Assembly (NCBI GenBank): GCA_016869675.1
Contig: VGDP01000004.1
Coordinates: 1-64,000 of the forward strand
Length of the DNA stretch: 64,000 nucleotides
From: Alphaproteobacteria bacterium
GTDB lineage: Bacteria; Pseudomonadota; Alphaproteobacteria; SP197
Direction of reading: 5' to 3'
Position numbers and translations under genes: made by a program. This document shows, piece by piece, positions 26,784 through 35,976 of this stretch. Position 1 is the first letter of the stretch. Each line of letters begins with the position of its first letter. The notes under the pieces are model-generated. The model made no database searches and was not told the origin of the DNA. It saw nothing but the letters and a program-made list of their open reading frames with translations.

Positions 26784-27779
26784 GTGCGCAGGATCGTGGT
26801 CGTCACCGGCGGGGCCGGGTTCATCGGATCGAACGTGGTGGGCGCGCTGGCTGCGGCGGGCGGGCGCGACGTGGTCGTGTGCGACCGCTGGGGCCGCGAC
26901 GAGCGCTGGCGCAACCTGGTGCGCCACGAGATCGCCGGCGTTGTCGCGCCCGAACGGCTGCTCGACATGCTCGAGGCCGAACGCGAGGCAATCGACGCGG
27001 TCGTGCACATGGGCGCGCTGTCGTCGACCACCGAGACCGACGTGGATCGCTTCGTGCGCGACAACATCCAGCCCACGTTCGCCCTGCTGGACTGGTGCAC
27101 GCGCGCGCGCCGCCGCTTGATCTATGCCTCGTCCGCCGCGGTCTACGGCGACGGTTCGGCCGGCTTCGACGACGATCCGACGCCAGCGTTCCTGGCGCGG
27201 CTCGCGCCGCTGAACGCCTACGCCTGGAGCAAGCTGGTGGTCGACCGCCGCGTCGCGCGGCTGGCCGCCGAGGGCGCGGCCCTGCCGCCACAGTGGGCGG
27301 GTCTGCGCTTCTTCAACGTCTACGGCCCGGGCGAGGCGCACAAGGGCGATATGATGAGCGTTGTGACGCGCAACGCGCCCCTGGCCGCGCGCGGCGCGAC
27401 GGTGACGCTGTTCGCCTCGGACCGGCCCGGCATCGCCGACGGCGGGCAAAGCCGCGACTTCGTCTATGTCGAGGACTGCGCGCGCGTCGTCGCCTGGCTG
27501 GTGGACAACCCGTCGGTCAGCGGCCTGTTCAACGTCGGCACCGGGCGCGCGCAGAGCTTCGCCGAGCTGACCGCGGCCCTGTTCAAGGCCTACGGCCGGC
27601 CGGCCGCCATCGCCTACCGCCCCATGCCCGAGGCGCTGAAGGGTCGCTACCAGTACCGCACCGAGGCACGGATCGACCGGCTGCGCGCGGCCGGCTACGG
27701 CGCGCCGTTCCGCGCTGTCGAGGCGGGCGTCGCCGACTACGTGGCGCGGTTCCTCGACGCCGACGGGCGACCGCTGTGA
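26784..27779 (+). CDS. hldD: ADP-L-glycero-D-manno-heptose 6-epimerase
   Basis: Last enzyme of ADP-heptose synthesis for the lipopolysaccharide core. 331-residue SDR protein with the nucleotide motif VTGGAGFIGSNVV, the family's VVHMGALSSTTETDVD, the catalytic Ser region ASSAAVYGDG, and YAWSK as the YxxxK pair. The LRFFNVYGPGEAHKGDMMSV segment is specific for this family. The start is GTG 26784. Its stop overlaps the GTG of lgt. Confidence 0.93.
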   Translation: MRRIVVVTGGAGFIGSNVVGALAAAGGRDVVVCDRWGRDERWRNLVRHEIAGVVAPERLLDMLEAEREAIDAVVHMGALSSTTETDVDRFVRDNIQPTFALLDWCTRARRRLIYASSAAVYGDGSAGFDDDPTPAFLARLAPLNAYAWSKLVVDRRVARLAAEGAALPPQWAGLRFFNVYGPGEAHKGDMMSVVTRNAPLAARGATVTLFASDRPGIADGGQSRDFVYVEDCARVVAWLVDNPSVSGLFNVGTGRAQSFAELTAALFKAYGRPAAIAYRPMPEALKGRYQYRTEARIDRLRAAGYGAPFRAVEAGVADYVARFLDADGRPL

Positions 27780-28570
27780 CCGGCATTCCGTTCCCCTCGA
27801 TCGACCCAGTCATCGTCGAGATCGGGCCGTTCGCGTTGCGCTGGTACGCCATGGCGTATGTCGTCGGCCTGCTGCTCGGCTGGTCGATGGTGCGCGCGCT
27901 GGTGCGCCGCGCGCCCGCCGGTATCACGATGAAGGACGTGGACGACTTCCTGACCTGGGCGACTATCGGCGTCATCGTCGGCGGCCGGGTCGGCTACGTC
28001 CTGGTCTACAACCTGCCCCACTTCCTGGCCGACCCGCTGGAATTACTGGCGGTGTGGCGCGGCGGCATGTCGTTCCACGGCGGGCTCGCGGGCGTCCTGG
28101 TCGCCCTGGTGGTCTTCGCGCAGGCGCGCCGGCTGAACCTTCTGGCGCTGGCCGACCGCGTCGCCGTGGTCACGCCGGTCGGCCTGCTGCTGGGCCGGCT
28201 CGCCAACTTTGTCAACGGCGAGCTCTACGGCCGCGTCACCGACGTGCCCTGGGGCATGGTGTTCCCGATCGGCGGTCCCCTGCCGCGCCACCCGAGCCAG
28301 CTTTACGAGGCGGCGCTCGAAGGCGTCGTGCTGCTGGCCGTCATGCTCGCGCTTTGGCACGCCACGCGCCTGCGCGACCAACCGGGACGGCTGACCGGCG
28401 TGTTCCTGATCGGCTACGCGCTGGCGCGCGCCCTAGTCGAGACGGTGCGCGAGCCGGACGCCCAGCTCGGCGCGATCCTGGGGCCGCTGACCATGGGCCA
28501 ACTGCTGTCCCTGCCGCTCGCGCTGGGCGGGCTCTACCTGCTCACACGGCGCGCCGCGCCCAGGACGTGA
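27776..28570 (+). CDS. lgt: Prolipoprotein diacylglyceryl transferase
   Basis: Transfers diacylglycerol to the cysteine of lipoprotein precursors; a 264-residue inner-membrane protein with about seven membrane segments. The Lgt signature GRLANFVNGELYG is present, along with the catalytic-region GMSFHGGLAG and RHPSQLYEAALEG. The start is GTG 27776 within the hldD stop (GTGA), and its own TGA overlaps the GTG of the next gene. Confidence 0.96.
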   Translation: MTGIPFPSIDPVIVEIGPFALRWYAMAYVVGLLLGWSMVRALVRRAPAGITMKDVDDFLTWATIGVIVGGRVGYVLVYNLPHFLADPLELLAVWRGGMSFHGGLAGVLVALVVFAQARRLNLLALADRVAVVTPVGLLLGRLANFVNGELYGRVTDVPWGMVFPIGGPLPRHPSQLYEAALEGVVLLAVMLALWHATRLRDQPGRLTGVFLIGYALARALVETVREPDAQLGAILGPLTMGQLLSLPLALGGLYLLTRRAAPRT

Positions 28571-29637
28571 CGCCGCTCGAGGCCCTGCTCGTGCAGCGCA
28601 TCGCGCTGACCGGGCCGCTGACCTTGGCGGCTTACATGGCCGAATGCCTGGGCCACCCACGCCATGGCTACTACATGCGCCGCGATCCGTTCGGCGTCGC
28701 GGGCGACTTCGTCACGGCGCCCGAGATCAGCCAGATGTTCGGCGAGCTGATCGGTCTGTGGACGGTTGGGGTGTGGCGCCAGATGGCGTGCCCCGATCCA
28801 CTGCGCCTGGTCGAGCTAGGACCGGGGCGCGGTACCCTGATGGCGGATGCCCTGCGAGCGATCGCGGTAAACCCGACGGCGCGCGCCGCCATGCGCGTGC
28901 ATCTGGTCGAGACCAGCCCAGTGTTGGCGGCGCTGCAACGCGCGCGGCTGGGCGAGACGGTCACCCATTACGCGACATTCGACGAGATGGCCGAGGGGCC
29001 CGCCATCGTCATCGCCAACGAGCTGTTCGACGCCCTGCCCGTGCATCAGTTCGAGCGCGCGGCTGTGGGTTGGCGTGAACGCATGGTTGGCCTCGATGAC
29101 AGCGGCTGCCTGGTGCGCGCGCTGACGCCGGGCCCGACGCCCGCCGTGGCGCTGGTGCCACGCGACGTGCCGGGCGACGTCGCCGAGGTCAGCCCCGCCG
29201 CCATCGCCCTGATGGACCGCATCGCGAGGCGCCTGGCGACTCAGGGCGGTGCCGCCCTGGTGATCGACTTCGCAGCCCGGCCCGGCGCGGCGACCTTGCA
29301 GGCGGTGCGCGGCCATGCCCGTGCGGACGTGCTGGAGGCACCCGGCGAGGTCGACCTGGCGGCCGGCGTCGATTTTGCGGCGCTGGCGCGCGTGGCCGCC
29401 GAGGCCGGCGCGCGCGCCCACGGGCCCGTGCTCCAGGCCGCGTTCCTGGAGGCGCTGGGCATCCGGGCGCGCGCCGCGGCGTTGCGGCGGCGGGCGAACC
29501 CCGAGCAGGCCGTGGCGATCGACGCCGCGCTCGAACGGTTGACCGGGGCCGACGCCATGGGGCACCTGTTCCAGGTGCTGGCGGTGACCGCGCGGGCGGC
29601 GCCGGCGCCGCCCGGGTTCGAGGGAGACGCTCCATGA
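28567..29637 (+). CDS. SAM-dependent methyltransferase, NDUFAF7/MidA family
   Basis: A 356-residue methyltransferase of the DUF185 family. The SAM motif is VELGPGRGTLMADALRA, and IANELFDALPVHQFER is the family hallmark. The N-terminus GPLTLAAYMAECLGHPRHGY, YYMRRDPFGVAGDFVTAPEI and SQMFGELIGLW are typical. The eukaryotic homologue methylates an arginine of a complex I subunit, so a role in NADH dehydrogenase assembly is a reasonable inference. GTG 28567 overlaps the lgt stop. Confidence 0.92.
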   Translation: MTPLEALLVQRIALTGPLTLAAYMAECLGHPRHGYYMRRDPFGVAGDFVTAPEISQMFGELIGLWTVGVWRQMACPDPLRLVELGPGRGTLMADALRAIAVNPTARAAMRVHLVETSPVLAALQRARLGETVTHYATFDEMAEGPAIVIANELFDALPVHQFERAAVGWRERMVGLDDSGCLVRALTPGPTPAVALVPRDVPGDVAEVSPAAIALMDRIARRLATQGGAALVIDFAARPGAATLQAVRGHARADVLEAPGEVDLAAGVDFAALARVAAEAGARAHGPVLQAAFLEALGIRARAAALRRRANPEQAVAIDAALERLTGADAMGHLFQVLAVTARAAPAPPGFEGDAP

Positions 29638-30401
29638 TCGAAGCCGCCGAGCTGGCCAGATTGTCCGGTGTCCGGCACGGCTTCTTCACGCGCGACGGCG
29701 GCGTCAGCCAGGGGCTCTACGCCTCGCTCAACTGCGGGCTGGGCTCGGGCGACGATGCCGAGGCGGTGCGCGAGAACCGCGCGCGCGCCATGGGCCGGCT
29801 GGGGCTCGGCGGCGATCGCCTGGTGACCCTGCACCAGGTGCACAGCGCTGACACCCTGGTGGTCGAGCGGCCCTTCGCGCCCGACGCGCGGCCAAAGGCG
29901 GACGGCATGGCGACGCGCGTGAACGGCATCGCGCTGGGCGCGCTGGCGGCGGACTGCGCGCCGATCCTGTTCGCCGACGCGGGCGCGCGCGTCGTCGGCG
30001 CCGCCCACGCGGGCTGGCGCGGCGCGTTAAGCGGCATCGCCGAGGCGACGGTCGCCACTATGGTGAGCCTGGGCGCGCGCATGGACACCATCGTCGCCGT
30101 GGTCGGCCCGTGCATCCGCCAGCGCAGCTACCAGGTCGGGCCCGAGTTCCGCGCAGTGTTCGTCGCGGCCGCGACCGACAACGACCACTGGTTCGCACCG
30201 TCGCGCCAGTTGGGCTTCTGGCAGTTCGACCTGGCGGGCTATGTGGTGGACCGGCTGGGGCGGCTGGGGCTCGCGCGCGTCGGAGTGCTGGACCATGACA
30301 CCTGCGCGGACGAGGCGCGCTTCTTCAGCTATCGTCGCGCCTGCCTGAAGGGCGAAAAGGACTACGGCCGGCTGGTGTCGGCTATCGCGTTGGAACCGTG
30401 A
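29634..30401 (+). CDS. pgeF: Multi-copper polyphenol oxidase / purine nucleoside phosphorylase, YfiH family
   Basis: A 255-residue laccase-domain protein. Motifs are HGFFTRDGGVSQGLYASLN, TLHQVHSADTLVVERP, ADGMATR, ADCAPILFAD and GAAHAGWRGAL, whose Cys and His residues form the metal site, and VVGPCIRQRSYQVG. Family members phosphorolyse purine nucleosides (FLACC1-like) or edit peptidoglycan precursors (PgeF). ATG 29634 overlaps the previous stop (ATGA), and its TGA is close to the next start. Confidence 0.93.
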   Translation: MIEAAELARLSGVRHGFFTRDGGVSQGLYASLNCGLGSGDDAEAVRENRARAMGRLGLGGDRLVTLHQVHSADTLVVERPFAPDARPKADGMATRVNGIALGALAADCAPILFADAGARVVGAAHAGWRGALSGIAEATVATMVSLGARMDTIVAVVGPCIRQRSYQVGPEFRAVFVAAATDNDHWFAPSRQLGFWQFDLAGYVVDRLGRLGLARVGVLDHDTCADEARFFSYRRACLKGEKDYGRLVSAIALEP

Positions 30402-30412
30402 GGGAGGGGTCG

Positions 30413-31015
30413 TTGACCAGCATCGTCGTGCCGGCATGCGAGGGCCGCGCCGTCCATGTTCCGAGAGGCAAGCGCATCCGCGTCACCACGCCTAAGGGCG
30501 CCCAGGCGGCGGATTTCTTCGCCTACAACGCGGCTAGCATCGCCGAGTGGCTGTCGCCGCCGCACACCTGGGTGACCACGTTCAACGTCCGGCCGCGCCA
30601 GGGCGACACCCTGCTGTCGCGCTTCCGCCGGCCGATCGCGCGCTTCGCCGAGGACGGCGCTGGCGGCGTGCACGACTTCCTGATCACCGCATGCGACCAG
30701 TTCCGCTACGAGTTCTTCGGCCACAAGGGCCATCACTCGAGCTGCTCCGAGAACCTGATCCTGGCCATGCGCCGGCTGGGTCACGAGATCACCGTGGTGC
30801 CCCAGCCGATCAACTTCTTCACCAACTCGGCGGTGGGTCCCGACGGCCGGCTGACCTCGCCGCCCAACACGGTGCCGCCCGGCGGCTACGTCGAGGTCGA
30901 GGCGCTGATCGACCTGATCTGCGTCGTCTCGTCGTGTCCGTTCGATCTGCCGCGCGAAGGCTGGGCGGTCAACGCTCCCGGCGGCCCGACCGAGCTGACC
31001 GTCGAGGTCCGGTAG
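30413..31015 (+). CDS. DUF1989 (urea carboxylase-associated) family protein
   Basis: A roughly 200-residue protein of the DUF1989 family, often found beside urea-carboxylase or aminomethyltransferase-like genes; the molecular role is not established. Segments such as KGAQAADFFAYNAASIAEWL, RPRQGDTLLSRFRRPI, ACDQFRYEFFGHKGHHSSCS with ENL, and PINFFTNSAVGPDG carry the conserved Cys, His and Asn residues of the family. TTG 30413 is preferred because GGGAGG lies 5-7 bp upstream; GTG 30398, which overlaps the pgeF stop, is the alternative. It is the last gene of the hldD operon. Confidence 0.8.
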   Translation: MTSIVVPACEGRAVHVPRGKRIRVTTPKGAQAADFFAYNAASIAEWLSPPHTWVTTFNVRPRQGDTLLSRFRRPIARFAEDGAGGVHDFLITACDQFRYEFFGHKGHHSSCSENLILAMRRLGHEITVVPQPINFFTNSAVGPDGRLTSPPNTVPPGGYVEVEALIDLICVVSSCPFDLPREGWAVNAPGGPTELTVEVR

Positions 31016-31021
31016 CGCGAA

Positions 31022-31539
31022 CTACGGCTTGATCGGGGTGCCCGGCGTCCAGTCGCGCGCGATGCGCTGGGCGTCGGCCAGGTCCATGGGCGTGAGGAAC
31101 GCCGCCTCGGCATCGCGATAGGACACGGTCGAGTCGCGCCGTTCGCCCTCCAGGGACGACGCGGCGATGTTGAGGCAGACATAGGCGCGCTTGTAGTCCT
31201 GATCGACGCCCTCGCCGTTGGCGTACATCAGGCCCAGGTTTTTCTGGTCGATGGGCACGCCCTGGGTCGCGGCGAGCGTGTACCAGCCGACGGCGACCTT
31301 CGTAGATCGGCACGCCGAGCCCTTCGTCGTACATCAGGCCCAGATTGTTCTGAGCCAGGCCATGGCCCTGCTCGGCGGCCTGGGGTGTACCAGCGCATCG
31401 CCTCGGCGAAGTCCCGGGTCACGCCGTTGCCGTCACGGTAAATCTTGCCCAGGTTGAACTGCGACCCGGCGTGACCCTGCACCGCCGCGTCGCGCGCCAG
31501 CAGCGCGACGGCAAGGATCAGCACCCAAATGTGGCCCAT
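31022..31539 (-). pseudogene. Sel1-repeat protein with two frameshifts
   Basis: From ATG 31539 the protein has a signal peptide (MGHIWVLILAVALLARDAAV) and Sel1 repeats (FNLGKIYRDGNGVTRDFAEA then MRWYT). The frame shifts near 31383-31392 in a C run (NLGLMYDEGLGVPIYE is the next repeat) and again near 31294-31303 (VGWYTLAATQGVPIDQKNLG). The final frame ends with ALVCLN-like YVCLNIAASS and DWTPGTPIKP. Both indels would need correction to give one exported Sel1 protein of about 170 residues. Sel1 proteins mediate protein interactions; the partner is unknown. Confidence 0.65.
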
Positions 31540-31575
31540 GGCCAGGCTCCGTTCACACCGACGGGCGCAACACTG

Positions 31576-31893
31576 TCACAGGGCCAGGCACGCGGCAAAC
31601 CACGCGGTGACCGCAACACGCGCGGCGTCCGGCCATGGCGGTGGCCCCGGCCAGCGCGCGGCGCTGCGCCAGACCCCGACCACGAACAGCACGTTGTAGG
31701 GCAGCGGCGCGAGGTGGACGGCAAGCGCCAGCCAGCCCGGCGCGTTCATGGCGATCAGCACCAGCATGGCCAGGGTCGCCATCAGATTGACGATGAAGCC
31801 GTAGACAACGGCGTGGCGCCAGAAGGCCACGGGCAGCGGCATCGCGCCACCCCACAGCGCGCCGATCCAGGCCCTGGCCCCGGCACCACCCAT
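31576..31893 (-). CDS. Small membrane protein, unknown
   Basis: A 105-residue protein with about three hydrophobic stretches: AVVYGFIVNLMATLAMLVLI, the segment around WLALAVHLAPLPYNVLFVVG, and VAVTAWFAACLAL at the end. No family recognised. ATG 31893 is chosen; the frame extends far upstream only as antisense of the transporter. It is divergent from the DMT transporter (51 bp between starts). Confidence 0.55.
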   Translation of the reverse strand: MGGAGARAWIGALWGGAMPLPVAFWRHAVVYGFIVNLMATLAMLVLIAMNAPGWLALAVHLAPLPYNVLFVVGVWRSAARWPGPPPWPDAARVAVTAWFAACLAL

Positions 31894-31944
31894 GGGTGCA
31901 TTCTCCGCCGTCCTCGTGCCCGATGAAAGGGACCGCTCGCGCCC

Positions 31945-32853
31945 ATGGCCACCTTCGCCGCGACGCCATCCGACAGCCGCCATGGCTTCGGCATCGCCAT
32001 GGTGCTGGGCGCCGGCATGATCTGGAGCGTGGCCGGACCCCTGGTGCGCGCCGTCGATACGGCCAGCGTGTGGCCGATCCTGTTCTACAAGTCGCTGTGG
32101 ATGGTCGTGACGCTGGGCCTGGCCATGGCCGTGCGTCACCGCCGGCGCCTGTGGGCCGAGCTGATCGGCGGCTGGCGGTGGACCTTGGCCGGCGGCGTCT
32201 GCCTGGCCGGATCCAGCACGTTCTGGATCCTGTCGATCACCAACACCACGGTGGCGAACACGCTTCTGGTCCAGGCAGCGACGCCGCTGGTCGCCGCGCT
32301 CATGGCCTGGGTGCTTCTGGGCGAGTGGGTAGCGCGTTCGACGCGCCTGGCCATGGGCGTGGCCCTGGCCGGCGTCGTCATCATGGTGGGCGACGGCGCG
32401 CTGGACCACCGCCTGTTCGGCAACGTCGCCGCGATCCTGGCCGTCATCTGCTTCGCCGCGTTCAGCGTGAGCCTGCGCGCCGGGCGCGCCGGCGACATGA
32501 CCGCCTCGCTCTGCCTGGGCGGACTGATCGCCATGACAATCTCGGCGACCTGCGCCACTGACGGCCTGGCCATCAGCCTGCACGACCATGTGGTGTGCTT
32601 CATCATGGGCAGCGTCGAGACCGGGCTGGGCCTGCTGATGTACACCATCGGCGCGCGCCACGTGCCAGCCGCCGAGTTGGCGCTGCTGGTCATGGCCGAA
32701 GTGTTCTTCGGGCCGTTGCTGACCTGGCTGTTGTTTGGCGAGACGCCGTCGGCCGGCACGTTGCTCGGTGGCGTCCTGGTCATCACGGCCATCGCCGCCG
32801 AGGCGGTCCAGGCGCTGCGTCGCGCCCCCAGAGTGCCATCCTACCGAGCGTGA
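31945..32853 (+). CDS. DMT-superfamily transporter (EamA domains)
   Basis: A 302-residue inner-membrane protein with ten hydrophobic segments in two EamA halves. Supporting segments are GAGMIWSVAGPLVRAVDTAS, ANTLLVQAATPLVAALMAWV with LLGEW in the first half, and LALLVMAEVFFGPLLTWLLF with GE in the second. Probably exports a small metabolite. The stop overlaps an in-frame GTG of the next gene, so co-expression with the M24 enzyme is likely and its substrate may be related. Confidence 0.88.
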   Translation: MATFAATPSDSRHGFGIAMVLGAGMIWSVAGPLVRAVDTASVWPILFYKSLWMVVTLGLAMAVRHRRRLWAELIGGWRWTLAGGVCLAGSSTFWILSITNTTVANTLLVQAATPLVAALMAWVLLGEWVARSTRLAMGVALAGVVIMVGDGALDHRLFGNVAAILAVICFAAFSVSLRAGRAGDMTASLCLGGLIAMTISATCATDGLAISLHDHVVCFIMGSVETGLGLLMYTIGARHVPAAELALLVMAEVFFGPLLTWLLFGETPSAGTLLGGVLVITAIAAEAVQALRRAPRVPSYRA

Positions 32854-32864
32854 AGGAGACGGTC

Positions 32865-34016
32865 GTGCCGCTGCATTTCACCCGCGAGGAGTTCGACGCC
32901 CGCAAGGCCCGCGCGCTGGCCGCCATGGAGCGCGCGGGCCTCGATGCCCTGCTGATGTTCAAGCAGGAGAGCATGTTCTACCTGACGGGCTATGACAGCT
33001 TCGGCTTCGTCTACTTCCAGTGCCTGGTGCTGGATCGCGACGGGCGCTTCACCCTGCTGACGCGCGCGCCCGACCTGCGTCAGGCGCGCCACACTTCCTT
33101 GGTCGAGGACATCCGCATCTGGGCGGACCGCGCCGGGGCGACACCGGTCGACGACCTGAAGGCGATCCTGGCCGAGCGGCGCCTGGCCGGGAAACGTGTC
33201 GGCATCGAGCTCGAGGCGTACGGCCTGACCGGGCGCAGCCTGCGCATGGTCGAGGCGTCCCTCGACGGCTTCTGCACTCTGGCCGAGGCCTCAGACCTGA
33301 TGGACCGCCTGCGCGTGGTCAAGAGCCCGGCGGAGTTGGACTTTGTGCGCTCGGCGGCGGCGCTGGCCGACGATTCGTGGGACGCCGCCCTCGCCGCCAC
33401 GCGGCCCGGCGCCTTCGAGGGCGACATCCTGGCCGCCATGCAGGCGGCCGTGCTGCGGGGCGACGGCGACCTGCCGGCCAACGACCCGATCATCGGATCG
33501 GGGGCCGGCGCGCTGCTTTGCCGCTACTTCACGGGCCGGCGTCACCTGGACGCCGAGGACCAGTTGATGCTCGAATTCGCCGGCAGCTACCGCCACTACC
33601 ACGCGGCGATGATGCGCACGATCTGCGTCGGCCGCGCGACGCCCCGGCACAAGGCCCTGCACGCCGCGGCGGTCGAGGCGCTTGAGGTGTGCGAGGCCGC
33701 GATCCGCCCCGGCCAGCCCATGGGCGTGGTGTTCGACGCGCATGCGCGCGTCATGGACGTGCACGGCCTGAAGGCGCACCGGCTAAACGCGTGCGGCTAC
33801 AGCCTGGGCGCGACCTTCGCGCCCAACTGGATGGACTGGCCCATGTTCTTCCACGGCAACCCCGTGGAAGTGGCCCCGGACATGGTGTTCTTCCTGCACA
33901 TGATCGTGATGGACAGCGACAGCGGGACCGCCATGGCGCCGGGCCACACGGTGCGCGTCACGGCGAACGGCTGCGAACGCCTGTCGCGTTCCTCCCTCGA
34001 CCTCGCGGTACGCTGA
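32865..34016 (+). CDS. M24-family hydrolase without the canonical metal ligands
   Basis: A 383-residue pita-bread-fold protein. The N-terminal creatinase-like domain begins LHFTREEFDARKARALAAME and holds QESMFYLTGYDSFGFVYFQC. In the C-terminal domain the metal-binding Asp positions are replaced (LEFAGSYRHYHAAMMRTICV). This recalls creatinase and ectoine hydrolase (DoeA), which work without a dinuclear metal centre, rather than Xaa-Pro peptidase. HRLNACGYSLGATFAP supplies the usual His region. GTG 32865 is preferred because AAGGAG sits 6 bp upstream; GTG 32850 is possible. It follows a DMT transporter. Confidence 0.82.
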   Translation: MPLHFTREEFDARKARALAAMERAGLDALLMFKQESMFYLTGYDSFGFVYFQCLVLDRDGRFTLLTRAPDLRQARHTSLVEDIRIWADRAGATPVDDLKAILAERRLAGKRVGIELEAYGLTGRSLRMVEASLDGFCTLAEASDLMDRLRVVKSPAELDFVRSAAALADDSWDAALAATRPGAFEGDILAAMQAAVLRGDGDLPANDPIIGSGAGALLCRYFTGRRHLDAEDQLMLEFAGSYRHYHAAMMRTICVGRATPRHKALHAAAVEALEVCEAAIRPGQPMGVVFDAHARVMDVHGLKAHRLNACGYSLGATFAPNWMDWPMFFHGNPVEVAPDMVFFLHMIVMDSDSGTAMAPGHTVRVTANGCERLSRSSLDLAVR

Positions 34017-34084
34017 AGCGCCTCGCCCGGCAACACCCTCGGACGTTGCCGCCGCCTCTTCCGGAGGAGAGGCGTCACCACCCC

Positions 34085-34813
34085 TTTGACGACGGCGATG
34101 CCAACGATGCGGGCGGATCGACTGTGTGGCTGGATCTGACGGCGGTCAGCACCGTGTCGTCCGCCTTCGAGATCGAGTTCGTCGACGATGTCGCCTTCAT
34201 CGTCGACCAGAACGGCGGCGCCGCCGACACCATCTGGAGCGCCGAGGATCTGAACGACGATGGCAACGCCAACGACCCGGGCGAGGTGACGACGTTCATC
34301 GACGACACCAACGCCTTCGGCGTGCCGGTCGGCCTGACCATCGCGGCCGGCGCGTTGGGGCTTTACGTCACCGACTGGTTCGATTTCACCGCCGGCCACG
34401 TGGATTCGATCTTCTGCCTGGTCGATTTGAACGGCAGCGGCGTGATCGACGACGCCCTGGAGGCCATCCAGGTCTGGAACGAGGCATTCCTGCCGGCCGG
34501 CTTCCTGTTCGATGTCGGATTCGGCCTCGCGGTCGGCCCGAACGACGATCTGATGCTGGCGCTGAACGCCGGCGCCGACGGCGGCTGCTGGATGGTGCGC
34601 CTAAACGATCTCAACAGCGATGGGGACTATTTCGACGACGGCGAAACCTTCATCTGGGGCACGGCCGAGGGGCTCGGCGGCTTCGTCGACCGGGCCCGCG
34701 CCGTGGCCTTCATCGCCCAAGCACCCGAACCCGCCACGCTGACCCCGGCCGCCATGGGGATGGGCTTGCTGGCCATGGTTGGTTCCGCCCGCCGCGTCCT
34801 CCCGTCGCGGTAG
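34085..34813 (+). pseudogene. Truncated PEP-CTERM-like protein with EF-hand-like repeats
   Basis: The frame opens inside a repeat (DDGDANDAGG) and has no start or signal peptide. It carries at least three further motifs of the D-x-N-x-D-G type: DLNDDGNANDPGE, DLNGSGVIDDALE and DLNSDGDYFDDGE, resembling dockerin or EF-hand calcium loops. It ends APEPATLTPAAMGMGLLAMV followed by GSARRVLPSR: a PEP motif, one hydrophobic helix and a basic tail, the layout of exosortase-sorted proteins. The 5' part is absent. The M24 gene ends 68 bp upstream. No exosortase is in the window. Confidence 0.65.
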
Positions 34814-34824
34814 GCGGTGGCCCC

Positions 34825-34856
34825 CCGGCCGGGGTGCCCTCGAACACCCCGGCCGG
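34825..34856 (+). terminator. GC-rich hairpin after the PEP-CTERM remnant
   Basis: CCGGCCGGGGTG (34825-34836), 8-nt loop, CACCCCGGCCGG (34845-34856): a perfect 12-bp stem, 9 bp after the stop. No T run follows, so it may be a Rho-assisted or bidirectional terminator. Confidence 0.55.
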
Positions 34857-34918
34857 ACGGTCGAACGGCGCGCCCGGAACCCCACCGGCGCGACACCAGC
34901 GCCCTGGTCCCAACCCAG

Positions 34919-34947
34919 TTGAAAGTCGGCGGGCAGCTTTGTACAGT
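34919..34947 (+). promoter_or_regulatory. Candidate promoter of prs-rplY-pth-ychF
   Basis: TTGAAA (34919-34924), 17 bp, TACAGT (34942-34947), 66 bp before the prs ATG. This is the best sigma-70 match by eye in the window, at the expected position for the operon. Confidence 0.55.
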
Positions 34948-35013
34948 CCGCCGCGCCGTGCGGGGTGAACCCTAGACACCACACCGCGCCGGCCGCGGCG
35001 GGACTAGCCAGCG

Positions 35014-35946
35014 ATGATCGTTCTGTCGGGCAACAGCAACCGGCCGCTCGCCGAGGCCATCGCGGCGTTCCTCAAGGTTTCGCTCGCGAATGCCCAGATC
35101 CGCCGCTTTTCCGACCTCGAGGTGTTCGTCGAGATCGAGGAGAACGTGCGCGGCCAGGACGTCTTCGTCATCCAATCGACGTCGTACCCGGCCAACGACA
35201 ACCTCATGGAGCTGCTGATCACCATCGACGCCCTGCGCCGGTCCTCGGCGCGGCGGATCACGGCAGTAATGCCCTACTTCGGCTACGCCCGGCAGGACCG
35301 CAAGGCCGGCCCGCGCACGCCGATCTCGGCCAAGCTGGTGGCCAACCTGCTGACCACGGCGGGCGCCGGGCGGGTCCTGACGTTCGACCTTCACGCCGGC
35401 CAGATTCAAGGCTTTTTCGACATCCCGGTGGACAACCTGTTCGCCGCGCCGGTGTTCAGCCGCGATCTGAAGGCGCGCCACGGCAACGACAACGTCATGA
35501 TCGTGTCGCCCGACGTGGGCGGCGTGGTGCGCGCCCGCGGCCTCGCCAAGCGACTTGACGCCGATCTCGCGATCGTCGATAAGCGCCGCGAGCGCGCCGG
35601 GGTCTCCGAGGTGATGAACATCATCGGGGACGTCGACGGACGTCGTTGCGTGATCGTCGACGACATCGTCGATTCCGCGGGCACGCTGTGCAACGCCGCC
35701 GCCGCCCTGACCAAGGCGGGGGCGCGCGCGGTCAGCGCGTACATCATTCACGGCGTGCTTTCGGGCGGCGCCGTCGGGCGGGTCGAGGCCTCAGTGCTCG
35801 ACGAGTTGGTCATCACCGACAGCATCCGCCCGACGGAAGCCGTCCGAGTCGCCGACAAGGTGCGGGTGATCAGCATCGCGCCCCTGATGGGCGAGGCGAT
35901 CCGCCGCATCAGCGAGGAGACCTCGGTCTCCAGCCTGTTCGATTAG
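35014..35946 (+). CDS. prs: Ribose-phosphate pyrophosphokinase
   Basis: Makes PRPP from ribose-5-phosphate and ATP for purine, pyrimidine, His and Trp synthesis. 310 residues, normal length. The N-terminus [18 protein letters not shown], the ATP loop [19 protein letters not shown], the catalytic flexible-loop region with DKRRERAG, and the PRPP motif [18 protein letters not shown] are all present. Start ATG 35014. It heads a four-gene run. Confidence 0.98.
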   Translation: MIVLSGNSNRPLAEAIAAFLKVSLANAQIRRFSDLEVFVEIEENVRGQDVFVIQSTSYPANDNLMELLITIDALRRSSARRITAVMPYFGYARQDRKAGPRTPISAKLVANLLTTAGAGRVLTFDLHAGQIQGFFDIPVDNLFAAPVFSRDLKARHGNDNVMIVSPDVGGVVRARGLAKRLDADLAIVDKRRERAGVSEVMNIIGDVDGRRCVIVDDIVDSAGTLCNAAAALTKAGARAVSAYIIHGVLSGGAVGRVEASVLDELVITDSIRPTEAVRVADKVRVISIAPLMGEAIRRISEETSVSSLFD

Positions 35947-35976
35947 GGGCCCGGGCCCCGGAAGGAAGGACGAGCC

